DNA of 64,000 nt. Origin: Cupriavidus necator N-1. Lineage in GTDB: Bacteria > Pseudomonadota > Gammaproteobacteria > Burkholderiales > Burkholderiaceae. Where the stretch lies: positions 2,232,001-2,296,000 of the forward strand of contig NC_015723.1 of the NCBI RefSeq assembly GCF_000219215.1, in the 5' to 3' direction. Shown in pieces: positions 42,476 to 51,935 of this stretch. A program made the translations under genes and the position numbers. The notes beneath the pieces were generated by a model. The model saw only the letters and a list, made by a program, of their open reading frames with translations. It made no database searches and was not told the origin of the DNA. Position 1 is the first letter of the stretch. Each line of letters opens with the position of its first letter.

Positions 42476-43666
42476 ATGAACCTCGACCTGCTGAGTTCGC
42501 TGCTGACTGCCGTCGTGGTGCTGCTGATCGGCACGCTGGTCAACCGCAGCGTCGGCGTGCTGGCGCGCTACAACATTCCCGACCCTGTCACCGGCGGGCT
42601 GCTGTTCGCGATCCTCGCCTCCGTGGCGCTGGCGGCAGCGGACTTCCGCGTGGTAATCGATCCCGGCATGAAGCCGGTGCTGCTGCTGATGTTCTTCGGC
42701 GGCGTCGGGCTCTGCGCCGACCTGCGCATGCTCAAGCGCGGCGGCAAGGCGCTGGTGATCTTCCTGATCATCCTGCTGCCCTATATCTTGGTGCAGAACG
42801 TGGTAGGCGTGGCCATGGCCCGGACGCTGGACCTGCATCCCATCTTCGGGCTGGTGAGCGGATCGATCACGCTGGTGGGCGGCCACGGCACCGGTGCCGC
42901 CTATGCCGAGCGCTTTGCCGAGGTCAACAACCTGCAGGCGGTGATGGACCTGTCGATGACGGTGGCCACCATCGGCCTGATCGTGGGCGGCATCATCGGC
43001 GGCCCGGTGGCGCAATACCTGATCTCGCACTACAAGCTGCGCTCGACCGCGCGCGAGGCCGGCGACACCGAGGAAGAAGCCGCCGCCATCTCGCCCATCA
43101 CCACCGTCGGTGCGCTGGCGGCGCTGGCCGGCATGCTGGCCGCGGTGATCGGCGGGCGCTGGATCGCCGCGCAGATGCCCGCTGGCCCCATCACCATCCC
43201 CGGCTTTCTGTGGTGCATGATGCTCGGCATCGCCATCCGCAACCTGCTGCCCTTTATCGGGCTGCGCTTTGACGACCGCGCCACCGACCTGATCACCAAT
43301 GTCTGCCTGTCGCTGTTCCTGGTAATGACCATGATGGCACTGGACCTGGCCGAGGTGGCGCTGTCCGCAGGCCCCTTCCTGCTGATCATCGCCATGCAGG
43401 TGGTCTTCATCATTCTCTATGTGGTGCTGGTGTGCTTCCGCTTCATGGGGCGCGACTACGAGGCCGCGGTCACCTCGGCTGCCTTTATCGGCTTCAACAT
43501 GGGATCGACCGCCACCGCCATGGCCAATATGCGCGCCATCACGTCCCGCTACGGGCCGGCACCCACCAGCTACCTGATCACGCCGCTGGCCGGCGCGTTC
43601 TTCGTCGACCTGATGAACGCCTTCGTGCTGACCATGCTGCTGGCATTGCCGCTGATCGGAGGCTGA
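42476..43666 (+). CDS. Sodium/glutamate symporter family protein (GltS-like)
   Basis: The 396-residue protein has about eleven membrane segments and GltS hallmarks: IPDPVTGGLLFAIL, GLVSGSITLVGGHGTGAAYAERF with the re-entrant-loop GGHGT, and VTSAAFIGFNMGSTATAMANM. GltS carriers import glutamate with sodium. The ATG at 42476 follows CAGGACGGCCCG; earlier in-frame starts give an Arg/Pro-rich leader with no membrane logic. The next gene starts one base after the stop codon and encodes a TAXI-type binding protein, an unusual partner. Confidence 0.88.
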   Translation: MNLDLLSSLLTAVVVLLIGTLVNRSVGVLARYNIPDPVTGGLLFAILASVALAAADFRVVIDPGMKPVLLLMFFGGVGLCADLRMLKRGGKALVIFLIILLPYILVQNVVGVAMARTLDLHPIFGLVSGSITLVGGHGTGAAYAERFAEVNNLQAVMDLSMTVATIGLIVGGIIGGPVAQYLISHYKLRSTAREAGDTEEEAAAISPITTVGALAALAGMLAAVIGGRWIAAQMPAGPITIPGFLWCMMLGIAIRNLLPFIGLRFDDRATDLITNVCLSLFLVMTMMALDLAEVALSAGPFLLIIAMQVVFIILYVVLVCFRFMGRDYEAAVTSAAFIGFNMGSTATAMANMRAITSRYGPAPTSYLITPLAGAFFVDLMNAFVLTMLLALPLIGG

Positions 43667-43667
43667 C

Positions 43668-45230
43668 ATGCGCCGCGCCCTCCTCACCCTTCTCTTTGCC
43701 TTGCTGGCCAGCGCCTGGCTGGCAGGCTGCGGCGGCGGCCCGCCCGCCGACGGCATCCGCACCGGCATCAACGAGCGGCTGGCGCAGGCGCTGCCGCCGG
43801 GCACGGTGGAACTGGCCGGCCTGGACCGGCGCGGCTCGCAGGCCGACACCAAGGCCCCGGCCGGCGAGACCCGCCGCGTGGTGTATTTCGATGCGGAACT
43901 GAAACTGCTGCGCGACTACGACTTCGGCGCGTGGGACTCGCCCGGCGTGGCCGGGCTGGTGTCGGCACTGGGCGCGGGCCCGCGCGGCATCACCGGCATC
44001 ACCAGCGGCGGCAACAAGGCCGGCGACATCATCCGCGCGCATGGCACGGCGCTGTACCGGCGCGACGCCGAGCGCTGGGTCGGCGTGCTGCCGGCCGGCT
44101 ACCGCCCCGCGGAAGCCCCGGCCGTCGCCGCCGATGCGCAAAGGGGCCCGGCGGCGATCCTGGACGCGATGCGCAAGGTGATCGAGTCCGTGCAGAAGGA
44201 TGCCTCGCCGGCACAGCGCGCCGTGATCGAGCAGGAACTGACCACCGCGCACGCCAACATCCGCGCGCGGCTGGCACGGGTCAACGAGGGCTATGCCATT
44301 GCCGCCGGCGCCGAACACGGCCAGTACCTGCGCTTTGCGAAGGCGCTGGTGGACGGGGCGCGCGTGCGCGCGATCCCACTGGTCACGCACGGCGGAGAAG
44401 AGAACCTGCGGCTGCTGCGCGCCGGCAAGGTCTCGGTGGCGCTGGCGCAGGGCGATGCGGCGCTGGAAGCCTACGAGGGCAAGGGCGCGTTTGCCGCCGA
44501 CGGCCCGCAAGCCTCGCTGCGCGCCATCGGCAGCCTCTACCCCGAGCCCGTGCACGTGCTGGTGCGCGACGCCGATCCCGCCCGCTCGGTATCCGAGCTG
44601 CGCGGCAAGCGCATCGCCGTGGGCGAGCGCGGCTCAGCCTCGCGCGTGACCGCGCTGCGCGTGCTGGCAGCGCACGGCCTGACCGACAAGGACTTCAAGG
44701 CCGAGGAAGTCGGGCTGAGCACCGGGCTGGTGGCGCTGCGCCAGAACCAGGTCGACGCGGTGATCCAGGTGATCGGCGTGCCGGCCGACAGCATCCGCGA
44801 CGCGCTGGGCGAAATGCCGCTGCGGCTGCTGCCGCTGGATGAACGGGTCATCACCGCGATGGTTGGGCAGAAAGCGGGCTATTTCAGCGCCACCATCGCG
44901 CCGGGCACCTATCCCGGCCTGCACACGCCGGTACGCACCATCGCCACGGCGGCGATCCTGGTGACCGGGCCGGACCTGTCCGATACCGAAGTGGCCGAGC
45001 TGACGCGGCTGGTCTACCGCCACGGGCGCGACTTTGTCGCCCGCGGCAGCGCCCAGGGCGCACAGATCGCCGTGGCAACGGCGCGTGAAGGGCTGATGAT
45101 CCCGCAGCACCTGGCGGCGGCCAAGGCGCTGGACGCGCTGGCGACACCCGGCGGGACGCCCGCCAAGCCCGGCGGAATGCCCGCGAAGCCCGTTGAAACG
45201 CCTGCGGCTTCGGGCACCCGGACGCAGTGA
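43668..45230 (+). CDS. TAXI-family solute-binding lipoprotein with extra N-terminal domain
   Basis: The 520-residue precursor has a lipobox LAGC with C21. Residues about 190-480 follow the TAXI pattern of TRAP transporters (LVTHGGEENLRLLRAGKVSVALAQGDAALEAYEG, ELRGKRIAVGERGSASRVTALRVLAAHGL, ALRQNQVDAVIQVIGVPADSI). The first 170 residues form a separate domain I do not recognise. The C-terminus is a Pro/Gly/Ala low-complexity tail. No TRAP membrane subunits are present; instead the gene is tightly coupled to a GltS-type symporter. Some TAXI proteins bind glutamate, so a shared substrate is conceivable. Confidence 0.82.
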   Translation: MRRALLTLLFALLASAWLAGCGGGPPADGIRTGINERLAQALPPGTVELAGLDRRGSQADTKAPAGETRRVVYFDAELKLLRDYDFGAWDSPGVAGLVSALGAGPRGITGITSGGNKAGDIIRAHGTALYRRDAERWVGVLPAGYRPAEAPAVAADAQRGPAAILDAMRKVIESVQKDASPAQRAVIEQELTTAHANIRARLARVNEGYAIAAGAEHGQYLRFAKALVDGARVRAIPLVTHGGEENLRLLRAGKVSVALAQGDAALEAYEGKGAFAADGPQASLRAIGSLYPEPVHVLVRDADPARSVSELRGKRIAVGERGSASRVTALRVLAAHGLTDKDFKAEEVGLSTGLVALRQNQVDAVIQVIGVPADSIRDALGEMPLRLLPLDERVITAMVGQKAGYFSATIAPGTYPGLHTPVRTIATAAILVTGPDLSDTEVAELTRLVYRHGRDFVARGSAQGAQIAVATAREGLMIPQHLAAAKALDALATPGGTPAKPGGMPAKPVETPAASGTRTQ

Positions 45231-45250
45231 GGCCCGGCGCTGGCCGCCGA

Positions 45251-46060
45251 TCAGCCCGGCGCGCTCGACAAGCCTTCGGCCAGCCGGCAGCGCCGGTCCA
45301 GGAAATCGCTGGCGTGGCCGTTGCTGCCAGCCGCCGTGTCGACGGGCTGGTCGATCACGACAAAGCCTGCCCCGCCCTGCCGTTCCTGCACATAGGTGAC
45401 AAAGATGCCACGGTCCGGTGGCGCTGCGGCGGCGCTCCCCCTGGTGCCGTCACGCACAAGCTGGAAAGGGTCGACCGCCAGCCGCGGCGCGCCGGCCGGC
45501 ACAAAGATCGCGCGCACCGGCTTGCCCTCGAGCCGCAGCGCAGTCCAGCCGGTGCCGATCGGCCCGGCCGCGCCATTGACCACGGCGCGCGCGGCCGCGC
45601 TGATGCAATCGAGATGGATATGCAGCTGGTCCTGGCTGCGCGAGGCGCGGGAATTGATCGCCAGGCCCAGCATGTCGTCAGGCACGGCCTTGCCAAGCGA
45701 GCGGCCAACGATGCCGCGCGCGGCCCAGCCGAAGGCCCAGGGGTTGGCGCCTGCGCCGTCCCAGGCTTTGGCATCGTCGATGCCGGTCACCGTCCGTGCC
45801 GGGATCACCAGGTAATGCGACTTGCCAATCGCGTCCTTGTAGAGCACCAGTCCCTGGGACCGGTCCACTTGCGCGCAATCGGGATGCGCCGCCGCAGTAT
45901 TGCCAAGGCAGCGCTGCTGCACGTTGCGCCACAAGCCATCGCGACCGCCCGACAGGAAGCCGACGACGTTTTCGGCGGTGCAGCCGGCCAGGGCCAGGAT
46001 GGCCGCCAGCCACAACGCGGGGGCACCGCGCCAACCGCGTGCCGGCTTCAGCGCCGGCAC
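45251..46060 (-). CDS. cdh: CDP-diacylglycerol pyrophosphatase (Cdh-like), lipoprotein
   Basis: The 269-residue protein has a lipobox LAGC (C27) and the Cdh pattern: QQRCLGN, CAQVDRSQGLVLYKDAIGKSHYLVIPARTVTGID, and the HIT-like active site SQDQLHIHLDC. Cdh hydrolyses CDP-diacylglycerol to phosphatidate and CMP at the membrane. It overlaps by 13 bp with a small upstream gene on the same strand. Confidence 0.85.
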   Translation of the reverse strand: MPALKPARGWRGAPALWLAAILALAGCTAENVVGFLSGGRDGLWRNVQQRCLGNTAAAHPDCAQVDRSQGLVLYKDAIGKSHYLVIPARTVTGIDDAKAWDGAGANPWAFGWAARGIVGRSLGKAVPDDMLGLAINSRASRSQDQLHIHLDCISAAARAVVNGAAGPIGTGWTALRLEGKPVRAIFVPAGAPRLAVDPFQLVRDGTRGSAAAAPPDRGIFVTYVQERQGGAGFVVIDQPVDTAAGSNGHASDFLDRRCRLAEGLSSAPG

Positions 46061-46281
46061 GAAACTCCGTAGAAAGTCCCGGCGCGTGGATTAGACACCA
46101 CATAGGCGTGGCGCTGCGCCCAGAACTGCGCGGTACGGAAGGCCTCGGCCTCGCGCTCGCTCCAGTCCGTTGCAAGCAACGGCAGAGCCTCGGCATCGGT
46201 GGTGAGATAGACGCGCGCCTGATAGCGGGCGGATTGCAGCGTGCCGGTACGGATGGTGCGGATCGTGACGTGGAGGGTCAT
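46048..46281 (-). CDS. Hypothetical small protein (77 aa)
   Basis: The frame encodes 77 residues (starts MTLHVTIRTIRTGTLQSARY) with mixed polar sequence, no signal peptide, no membrane segment and two adjacent basic residues at the end. It overlaps the start of the Cdh gene, which suggests translational coupling. I do not recognise a family. The coordinates and overlap make a real gene plausible but not certain. Confidence 0.5.
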   Translation of the reverse strand: MTLHVTIRTIRTGTLQSARYQARVYLTTDAEALPLLATDWSEREAEAFRTAQFWAQRHAYVVSNPRAGTFYGVSCRR

Positions 46282-46434
46282 AGGCAGCTTCTCGACAAGG
46301 CGACTACCAAATCATAACCACTTCCGTGTGTTGGATTGGTGAAACCGTTGCGAATGTGCTAAGGCACCACAGATCTGTCAGGATCCGGCCCCGGCATCGA
46401 CTTACCCGCATCCTCATGCCTTCGGGAGAAAAAC

Positions 46435-46920
46435 ATGCCGGCCAACCCGCTCCGCAAGCCCGCCATCCTTGTGCTGACCCATCTTGCCGCGCTGGCCGTG
46501 GGCTTTGGTGCGGGCATCTATGTCTTGCCGATCCTGACGGAACAGGCCGGGGCCAGTGCCGAGCAAGTGCAGATTGTGGCACAACAGTCGCGCTACACCG
46601 GCACCTTCCGCAAAGACCTGGCGGGGAGCGACGCGTTGCACTGGGCCAGCGGCCAGCTCCATGTTTCGCCGCACGCGCTTGCCTTTGAAGGCAGCGTTGC
46701 GCCGGGGCCGGATTATCGGATCTACCTGGCGCCGGAGTTTGTCGACAACAAGGAGGCCTTCCTTCGGATCAAGGACCGGTCGCTGCAGGTTGGTGAGCTG
46801 AAGACCTTTGGCAACTTCACCGTGGCGTTGCCGGCTGGCGTGGATCCGGCGCGGTATGGGGCGGTGGTGATCTGGTGTGAGAGGTTTGGGCAGTTTATTG
46901 GGGCGGCGGGGTATCAGTAG
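46435..46920 (+). CDS. DM13-domain protein with N-terminal membrane anchor
   Basis: The 161-residue protein has one N-terminal membrane segment (ILVLTHLAALAVGFGAGIYVLPIL) and a DM13-like domain: YTGTFRKDLAGSDALHWASGQLHVSPHALAFEGSVAPGPDYRIYLAPEF, ending with VVIWCERFGQFIGAAGYQ. DM13 domains carry a conserved Cys and are proposed to take part in electron transfer; C-W order here is WCERF. Start after GGGAGAAAAAC. No operon partner is visible. Confidence 0.8.
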   Translation: MPANPLRKPAILVLTHLAALAVGFGAGIYVLPILTEQAGASAEQVQIVAQQSRYTGTFRKDLAGSDALHWASGQLHVSPHALAFEGSVAPGPDYRIYLAPEFVDNKEAFLRIKDRSLQVGELKTFGNFTVALPAGVDPARYGAVVIWCERFGQFIGAAGYQ

Positions 46921-47093
46921 TCATCGCCAACAAAAACACCCCGCAACCAAGGGCGAGGACCAGAGAAAAAAGAGCCGATCAAACCAACCGGCCCAACGAA
47001 CCCCGCAATGCAATCCGCAGGTGTCGATATGACAGTTAATCGCCCACCCATGCAGGCATCACCCCCTGCCAGGCGGGCATCAGGCGATTACGC

Positions 47094-48164
47094 TCAGAAG
47101 CGATGACGCAGGCCAACGGTAGCACCAGTCTGGTTCTCACCAGCCACCACCGTACCAACCCCATTCAAGCCCAGCGCCGAACCCGACTTGTTCTTCGAGT
47201 AGCCAACATTCAGGTACACATCCGTACGCTTGGACAGCGAGTAGTCCGCCGACAGCACGAACATCCACGGATCCGCATCGCTATTGCGGGTGTCGTTGTA
47301 GTAGGCCGCGCCGGTAAGCTGGAAGGCAGGCGTGAAGCGGTACTGCGCGCCAGCCCAGTACACGTTGCTGCGGGTCGAAGCGGCGCTGGCGCTCGACACG
47401 CCGTCGTCCTTCAGCCAGCGGTAGCCGGCAAACACCTTGGCGTCGCCGAAGGCATAGGCGGTACCCACCGCGGCGCGCTTGGCGGCACGGTCCTGCAGCG
47501 CCACGGTGGCGCCCTGGTACTGGTCGTAAGCCGCGCCGACCGAGAAGCCGCCCGCGGCGTACGACAGGCCGCCGCCGAAGTTGCGCGCGACCTTGGGCTC
47601 GCCCGGGACTTCGCCGTTGTTGTCGCGGCCGAAGCTGTAGAAGCCGGTGGCGGTCAGGCCGCCGAACTTGCCGGTGTACTTGATGGCGTTGTCGGCGCGG
47701 CCGTTGAAGGCCGAGTCAACGCTGTTCAGCGAGTAGCGCGGGCCCACGCCCATCGGGTCGAAGGCGCCGAACAGGTCGTACAGCGAATTCTGCTGGCGGC
47801 CCAGCGTGACCGCGCCCCAGCCGCCCTGCAGGCCGACGTAGGCCTGGCGGCCGAACAGGCGGTTGCCCTGGCCCGAGGTGCCGGTATCGATGTCGAACCC
47901 GCTCTCCAGCACGAAGATACCCTTCAGGTCGCCGCCCAGGTCTTCGGTGCCGCGCAGGCCCCAGCGCGAGCCGGACAAGTTGCCAGAGTTCAGGCGCGTT
48001 GCCGTACCCTGGGCGCCGTTGCTGCCCGGCACGTGGCTGATCACTTCGACGCCGGCATCGACGATGCCGTAAAGCGTAACGTTCGACGCGGACTGGGCCG
48101 ACGCCACCCCGGATACGGCCGACGCAGCCGCTGCTGCCGTCATTGCAAGGAGAGCTTTCTTCAC
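47094..48164 (-). CDS. Gram-negative general porin
   Basis: GTG start (48164) gives a 356-residue precursor with signal peptide KKALLAMTAAAAASAVSGVASAQS cut before ASNVTLYGIVDAG. The Burkholderiales porin features are SRWGLRGTEDLGGDLKGIFVLESGF, RQAYVGLQGGWGAVTLGRQ and the final VGLRHRF. It is a stand-alone gene with its own promoter region, and its form is the common housekeeping type. It is divergent from the penicillin-binding protein gene. Confidence 0.94.
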   Translation of the reverse strand: MKKALLAMTAAAAASAVSGVASAQSASNVTLYGIVDAGVEVISHVPGSNGAQGTATRLNSGNLSGSRWGLRGTEDLGGDLKGIFVLESGFDIDTGTSGQGNRLFGRQAYVGLQGGWGAVTLGRQQNSLYDLFGAFDPMGVGPRYSLNSVDSAFNGRADNAIKYTGKFGGLTATGFYSFGRDNNGEVPGEPKVARNFGGGLSYAAGGFSVGAAYDQYQGATVALQDRAAKRAAVGTAYAFGDAKVFAGYRWLKDDGVSSASAASTRSNVYWAGAQYRFTPAFQLTGAAYYNDTRNSDADPWMFVLSADYSLSKRTDVYLNVGYSKNKSGSALGLNGVGTVVAGENQTGATVGLRHRF

Positions 48165-48447
48165 TGTAATTTCTCTGTGTTCTGTTTGAGGCACGACACC
48201 GCGCCGGACCCAGGCCGGGTCGGCAAGGCCAACCCGGTCCAGCCGGGCAACCCGGCAACGGCGCATCGTCCGCACAAGTTGCGGACTCGGCATTGTCGCG
48301 GCGCAATATGAAACCTTTGTGACCCATGCTTTGCAGCAGGAAGTGGCGGATAGCCGCAAATGGGGGTTTTCCCTGTAACCAAGGGGAACGTTTTGGTACG
48401 ATGCATGCTTTTCCGACGACGGTAATGCCAGTGCCCCGTGCCGCCAT

Positions 48448-51102
48448 GTGCCTGTGCCTCGACCGCTTCGCCTCATGAGGCTGGCTGAGATCAAGACCCG
48501 GCTTGCCCCGCTGCTCGCCTCGCTGCAGGCTTCATTGCCTGCCCCCCTCCAGCAACGCCTGTCAGGCATGGCCGCGCGCCTTGCACGCGCCGGCCTGACC
48601 CGGCCCGGGTCACTGCGCCCCACGCGGTGCGGCGTGCTGGCGGGCCTGGCCGCCATCCCGGCCGCCTTCCTGCTCTATGTGCTGGTCCTGATCCCGTTCA
48701 CGCCGGGCATCAGCGATATCCGCAAGGCCAAGTCCGAGCAGCCGGCGCAGGTGCTGTCCGCCGACGGCAAGGAGCTGGCGGTGTTCAAGTGGGCCAACCG
48801 CGACTGGGTGCCGCTGTCGCAAATCTCGCCCAATGTGGTGGCTGCGCTGATCGCCACCGAAGACCATCGCTTCTACCAGCACCACGGGCTGGACTGGCGC
48901 CGGCTGGCCTCGGCCGCGGTGCATACCTTTTCCGGCGACCGCCAGGGCGGGTCCACCATCACCCAGCAGCTGGCACGCAACCTGTATCCCGATGAAATCG
49001 GCCGCGCGCCCACGCTGACGCGCAAGCTCAAGGAAGCCATCACCGCGCTGAAGATCGAGGCGCTCTATACCAAGGACGAGATCCTCGAGACCTATCTCAA
49101 TACCGTGCCGTTCCTGTACAACGCGTTCGGCATCGAGATGGCGGCGCGCACGTACTTCGACCGCCCGGCCCGCTCGCTGGACGTGCTGCAGAGCGCCACG
49201 CTGATCGGCATGCTCAAGGGCAACAGCTACTACAACCCGGTACTCAACCCCGAGCGCGCGCTGGACCGGCGCAATATCGTGCTGGGCCAGATGGTCAAGC
49301 GCGGCAAGCTGGATGCGGCGCGCTACGAGCAGCTGAAGAAGCGCCCGCTGCGCATCGACTTCGAACGCCAGACCGAGCCGCCCGGCCCCGCGCCGCACTT
49401 CGCGCAGCAACTGCGCAAGTGGCTGATCGGCTGGGCCGACCGCAATGGCTACGACATCTACGCCGATGGGCTGGTGGTGCATACCACCATCGACGCCCGC
49501 CTGCAGGCCATGGCCACGCAGGCCGTGGTGCAGCAGGGCAACCGGCTGCAGGCTATCGCCAACGCGGCCTGGGCGCCGCGCGCGGGCTGGGCCGCCAACA
49601 TGCCGCTGGTGCAGGCCTTCGTGCGCGAGACCCCGGAGTACCGTGCCGCCATCGCCGCCGGCACCGCGCCGGAAGAGGCGCTGCGCCATCTGATGTCCGA
49701 CAATGCCTTCATGCGCGCGCTGCACCAGCAGAAGACGCGCATCCAGGCCGGCTTCCTGGCCATCGACCCGCGCAACGGCGAGATCCGCGCCTGGGTCGGC
49801 AGCCGCGACTACACCCAGGACGCGTTCGACCACGTGCAGCAGGCTCGCCGCCAGCCGGGCTCGACCTTCAAGCCCTTTGTCTACGGCGCGGCCTTTGAAG
49901 AAGGCAAGACCCCCGACGACACGCTGATGGACCAGCCGGTGGAAATCGAACTGGCCGGCGGCGAGGTCTGGCGCCCCACCGATGAAGGCCGCCCCACCGG
50001 CCGCGCCATGTCACTGCGCGACGGCCTGGTCTATTCGCGCAACACCATCACCGCCCAGCTCATGCACGAAGTGGGGCCGTCCCGCGTCGCGCGGCTGGCC
50101 CGCGACATGGGCGTGCGCGACAGCCAGCTCGACCTGGTGCCGTCGCTGGCGCTGGGCACCAGCCCGGTCACGCTCAAGGAGATGGTGGCCGCCTACGGCA
50201 CCATCGCCAACGCCGGCGACTACATCGCGCCCACCATGGTGACGCGCATCGAAGACCGACAGGGCAATGTGCTGCAGGTATTCCGGCCGGCCCGCGCCGA
50301 GCACGCGCTGCCCGCCGCCACCACGCAAACCCTGCTCGACGTCATGCGCGACGTGATCGACCGCGGCACCGGCGCCAGCATCCGCTCGCGCTTCGGCATC
50401 CGCGCCGACGTGGCCGGCAAGACCGGCACCACCCAGGACAACGCCGACGGCTGGTTCATTCTGATGCATCCGGAACTGGTGGCGGGCGCCTGGGTCGGCT
50501 TCAACGACAGCCGCGTCACGCTGCGCAGCGACTACTGGGGCCAGGGTGCGCACAGCGCGCTGCCGATGGTGGGCGACTTCTACCAGCGCGCGCTGCGCTC
50601 ACGCATCGTCGACGGCCGCGCGCGCTTTGCCGAGCACGAAGAGACCAGCCTGTTCGCATCGCTGGGCACGCAGCTGCGCGGCTGGTTCAACCAGCTGTTC
50701 ACGCGCGACAAGGCCAGCGAGACCCCGGCGCCGCGCCCGGCACCGCGCCGTCCGGCGCTGCCCGCGCCGGAGGCCGAGGTCGCGCCGCCGGCCGGCACGG
50801 CGTCGTCTGCCGCGGGGGATGTCGGCCCGGATGATTCCAGCCTGGCGTTGGACCGGGGGGAGACGGTGATTGCGGTGCCGCCAGATTCTGCTATGGGCAC
50901 CACTTCGGCAAGCGGAGTGGAAACGCCGGCAGCATCAGCAGCCACGGCGCCGCCTGGCACATCCGTGCGGCCTGCTTATCCGAGCGCGCCCACGGTTCCG
51001 GCCGCGCCTGCCAATGCGCCAGTGGCGCCTGCGCCCGCCTCGCCGCCAGTCGATGCCCCTGCGCCGGCAAACGGCACCCCGAACAATTCTGCGCCGGGCT
51101 GA
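48448..51102 (+). CDS. Class A penicillin-binding protein (PBP1A type)
   Basis: The protein has up to 884 residues: a cytoplasmic N-terminus of about 65, one membrane segment (LAGLAAIPAAFLLYVLVLIPF), a glycosyltransferase-51 domain with EDHRFYQHHGLDWRR (E138) and GGSTITQQLARNLYP, and a transpeptidase domain with S472 in GSTFKPF, SRN in VYSRNTITA, and AGKTGTT near 658. It polymerises and cross-links peptidoglycan. The tail of about 130 residues is Pro/Ala-rich and probably disordered. GTG 48448 and ATG 48475 are both possible starts; neither has a strong ribosome binding site. Confidence 0.92.
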   Translation: MPVPRPLRLMRLAEIKTRLAPLLASLQASLPAPLQQRLSGMAARLARAGLTRPGSLRPTRCGVLAGLAAIPAAFLLYVLVLIPFTPGISDIRKAKSEQPAQVLSADGKELAVFKWANRDWVPLSQISPNVVAALIATEDHRFYQHHGLDWRRLASAAVHTFSGDRQGGSTITQQLARNLYPDEIGRAPTLTRKLKEAITALKIEALYTKDEILETYLNTVPFLYNAFGIEMAARTYFDRPARSLDVLQSATLIGMLKGNSYYNPVLNPERALDRRNIVLGQMVKRGKLDAARYEQLKKRPLRIDFERQTEPPGPAPHFAQQLRKWLIGWADRNGYDIYADGLVVHTTIDARLQAMATQAVVQQGNRLQAIANAAWAPRAGWAANMPLVQAFVRETPEYRAAIAAGTAPEEALRHLMSDNAFMRALHQQKTRIQAGFLAIDPRNGEIRAWVGSRDYTQDAFDHVQQARRQPGSTFKPFVYGAAFEEGKTPDDTLMDQPVEIELAGGEVWRPTDEGRPTGRAMSLRDGLVYSRNTITAQLMHEVGPSRVARLARDMGVRDSQLDLVPSLALGTSPVTLKEMVAAYGTIANAGDYIAPTMVTRIEDRQGNVLQVFRPARAEHALPAATTQTLLDVMRDVIDRGTGASIRSRFGIRADVAGKTGTTQDNADGWFILMHPELVAGAWVGFNDSRVTLRSDYWGQGAHSALPMVGDFYQRALRSRIVDGRARFAEHEETSLFASLGTQLRGWFNQLFTRDKASETPAPRPAPRRPALPAPEAEVAPPAGTASSAAGDVGPDDSSLALDRGETVIAVPPDSAMGTTSASGVETPAASAATAPPGTSVRPAYPSAPTVPAAPANAPVAPAPASPPVDAPAPANGTPNNSAPG

Positions 51103-51158
51103 CGATTTCGCTATTCCCGCCTAGCGTGAGATTGGCGCCTATGCGCTGGCCTGAAGGC

Positions 51159-51560
51159 CTACTTCAGCCAGTTTTCGCAGCGCAATCCGTCCACGCGAGA
51201 AAACTCCCCGATATTGTCGGTCACTAGCACGGCACCCAGCGATAGAGCGTGCGCCGCGATCAGCATGTCATTGGCGCCAATCACCCGTCCGCTGCGTTCC
51301 AGTCCTGCGCGCAACTCGCCGTAGCAAGCGTCAGCATCGCCGCCCAGCGGCAAGACACCCAAGCCAGCCAAAGCCTGGCCGACACGTTGGCTCAGCGCCG
51401 GAGAGCCTTTCTTGGCAGCTCCGAATCGGAGTTCGGCCGCCACAATGATGGAAGTGCACAGACTGTCAGGCTCGAGCGCGGCAATACGAGCGGCACAGGG
51501 TCCGCGGGTATTGCGAATCGCGTCGGAAATGATGTTCGTATCGAGCAGGAACAAGGACAT
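51159..51560 (-). CDS. vapC: VapC-type PIN-domain toxin
   Basis: The 133-residue protein has the PIN ribonuclease acids: D7 in LLDTNIISDA, E-containing VAAELRFGAAKKG, and the GANDMLIAAHAL and LVTDNIGEFSRVDGL segments. VapC toxins cut tRNA or rRNA. The ATG overlaps the antitoxin stop codon by one base, the normal coupling of the pair. Confidence 0.93.
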   Translation of the reverse strand: MSLFLLDTNIISDAIRNTRGPCAARIAALEPDSLCTSIIVAAELRFGAAKKGSPALSQRVGQALAGLGVLPLGGDADACYGELRAGLERSGRVIGANDMLIAAHALSLGAVLVTDNIGEFSRVDGLRCENWLK

Positions 51561-51802
51561 CAGAGGTCGACATCCTCGGCAGGCAGGTTATCGATCGTCG
51601 GCCAATCGACGTCGATAGGCTCCCATTGCGCCAGCAAGGAACGCAATGGCATTGCAGCAACCGGCTCGATGATGAGGTGATTCCCTTCGCGGCGCAGAAT
51701 GGCTTCCTCCCCCGGCAGTTCGAACTCGCGCGGAATCCGGATCGCCTGATTGCGGCCATTGCGAAACAGCCTGACATGGCGGATTTCATCTGTCGTGGTC
51801 AT
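51560..51802 (-). CDS. vapB: VapB-type antitoxin (AbrB/SpoVT fold)
   Basis: The 79-residue protein has a swapped-hairpin DNA-binding N-terminus (VRLFRNGRNQAIRIPREFELPGEEAILRREGNHLIIEP) and a C-terminal toxin-binding tail with DWP...EDVDL. The ATG at 51802 follows GAGGAGTTCCCG; a start at 51838 would run through the operator. It neutralises VapC and represses the operon with it. Confidence 0.92.
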   Translation of the reverse strand: MTTTDEIRHVRLFRNGRNQAIRIPREFELPGEEAILRREGNHLIIEPVAAMPLRSLLAQWEPIDVDWPTIDNLPAEDVDL

Positions 51803-51815
51803 CGGGAACTCCTCA

Positions 51816-51835
51816 GCATATGCCAAAGCATATGC
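51816..51835. promoter_or_regulatory. VapBC operator
   Basis: Two identical 8-bp palindromes GCATATGC are separated by CAAA, just before the vapB ribosome binding site. Tandem palindromes at this position fit cooperative binding by two VapB dimers held by VapC. Confidence 0.75.
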
Positions 51836-51935
51836 CAAATTGGAGGCAAGTGCAATCAGCCAACTCCTCGTTAGATCATCACTTTTCCCTTAAACCTGGC
51901 CCTTGTACTGACATCGGATCCAGTTGCCACGCCAT

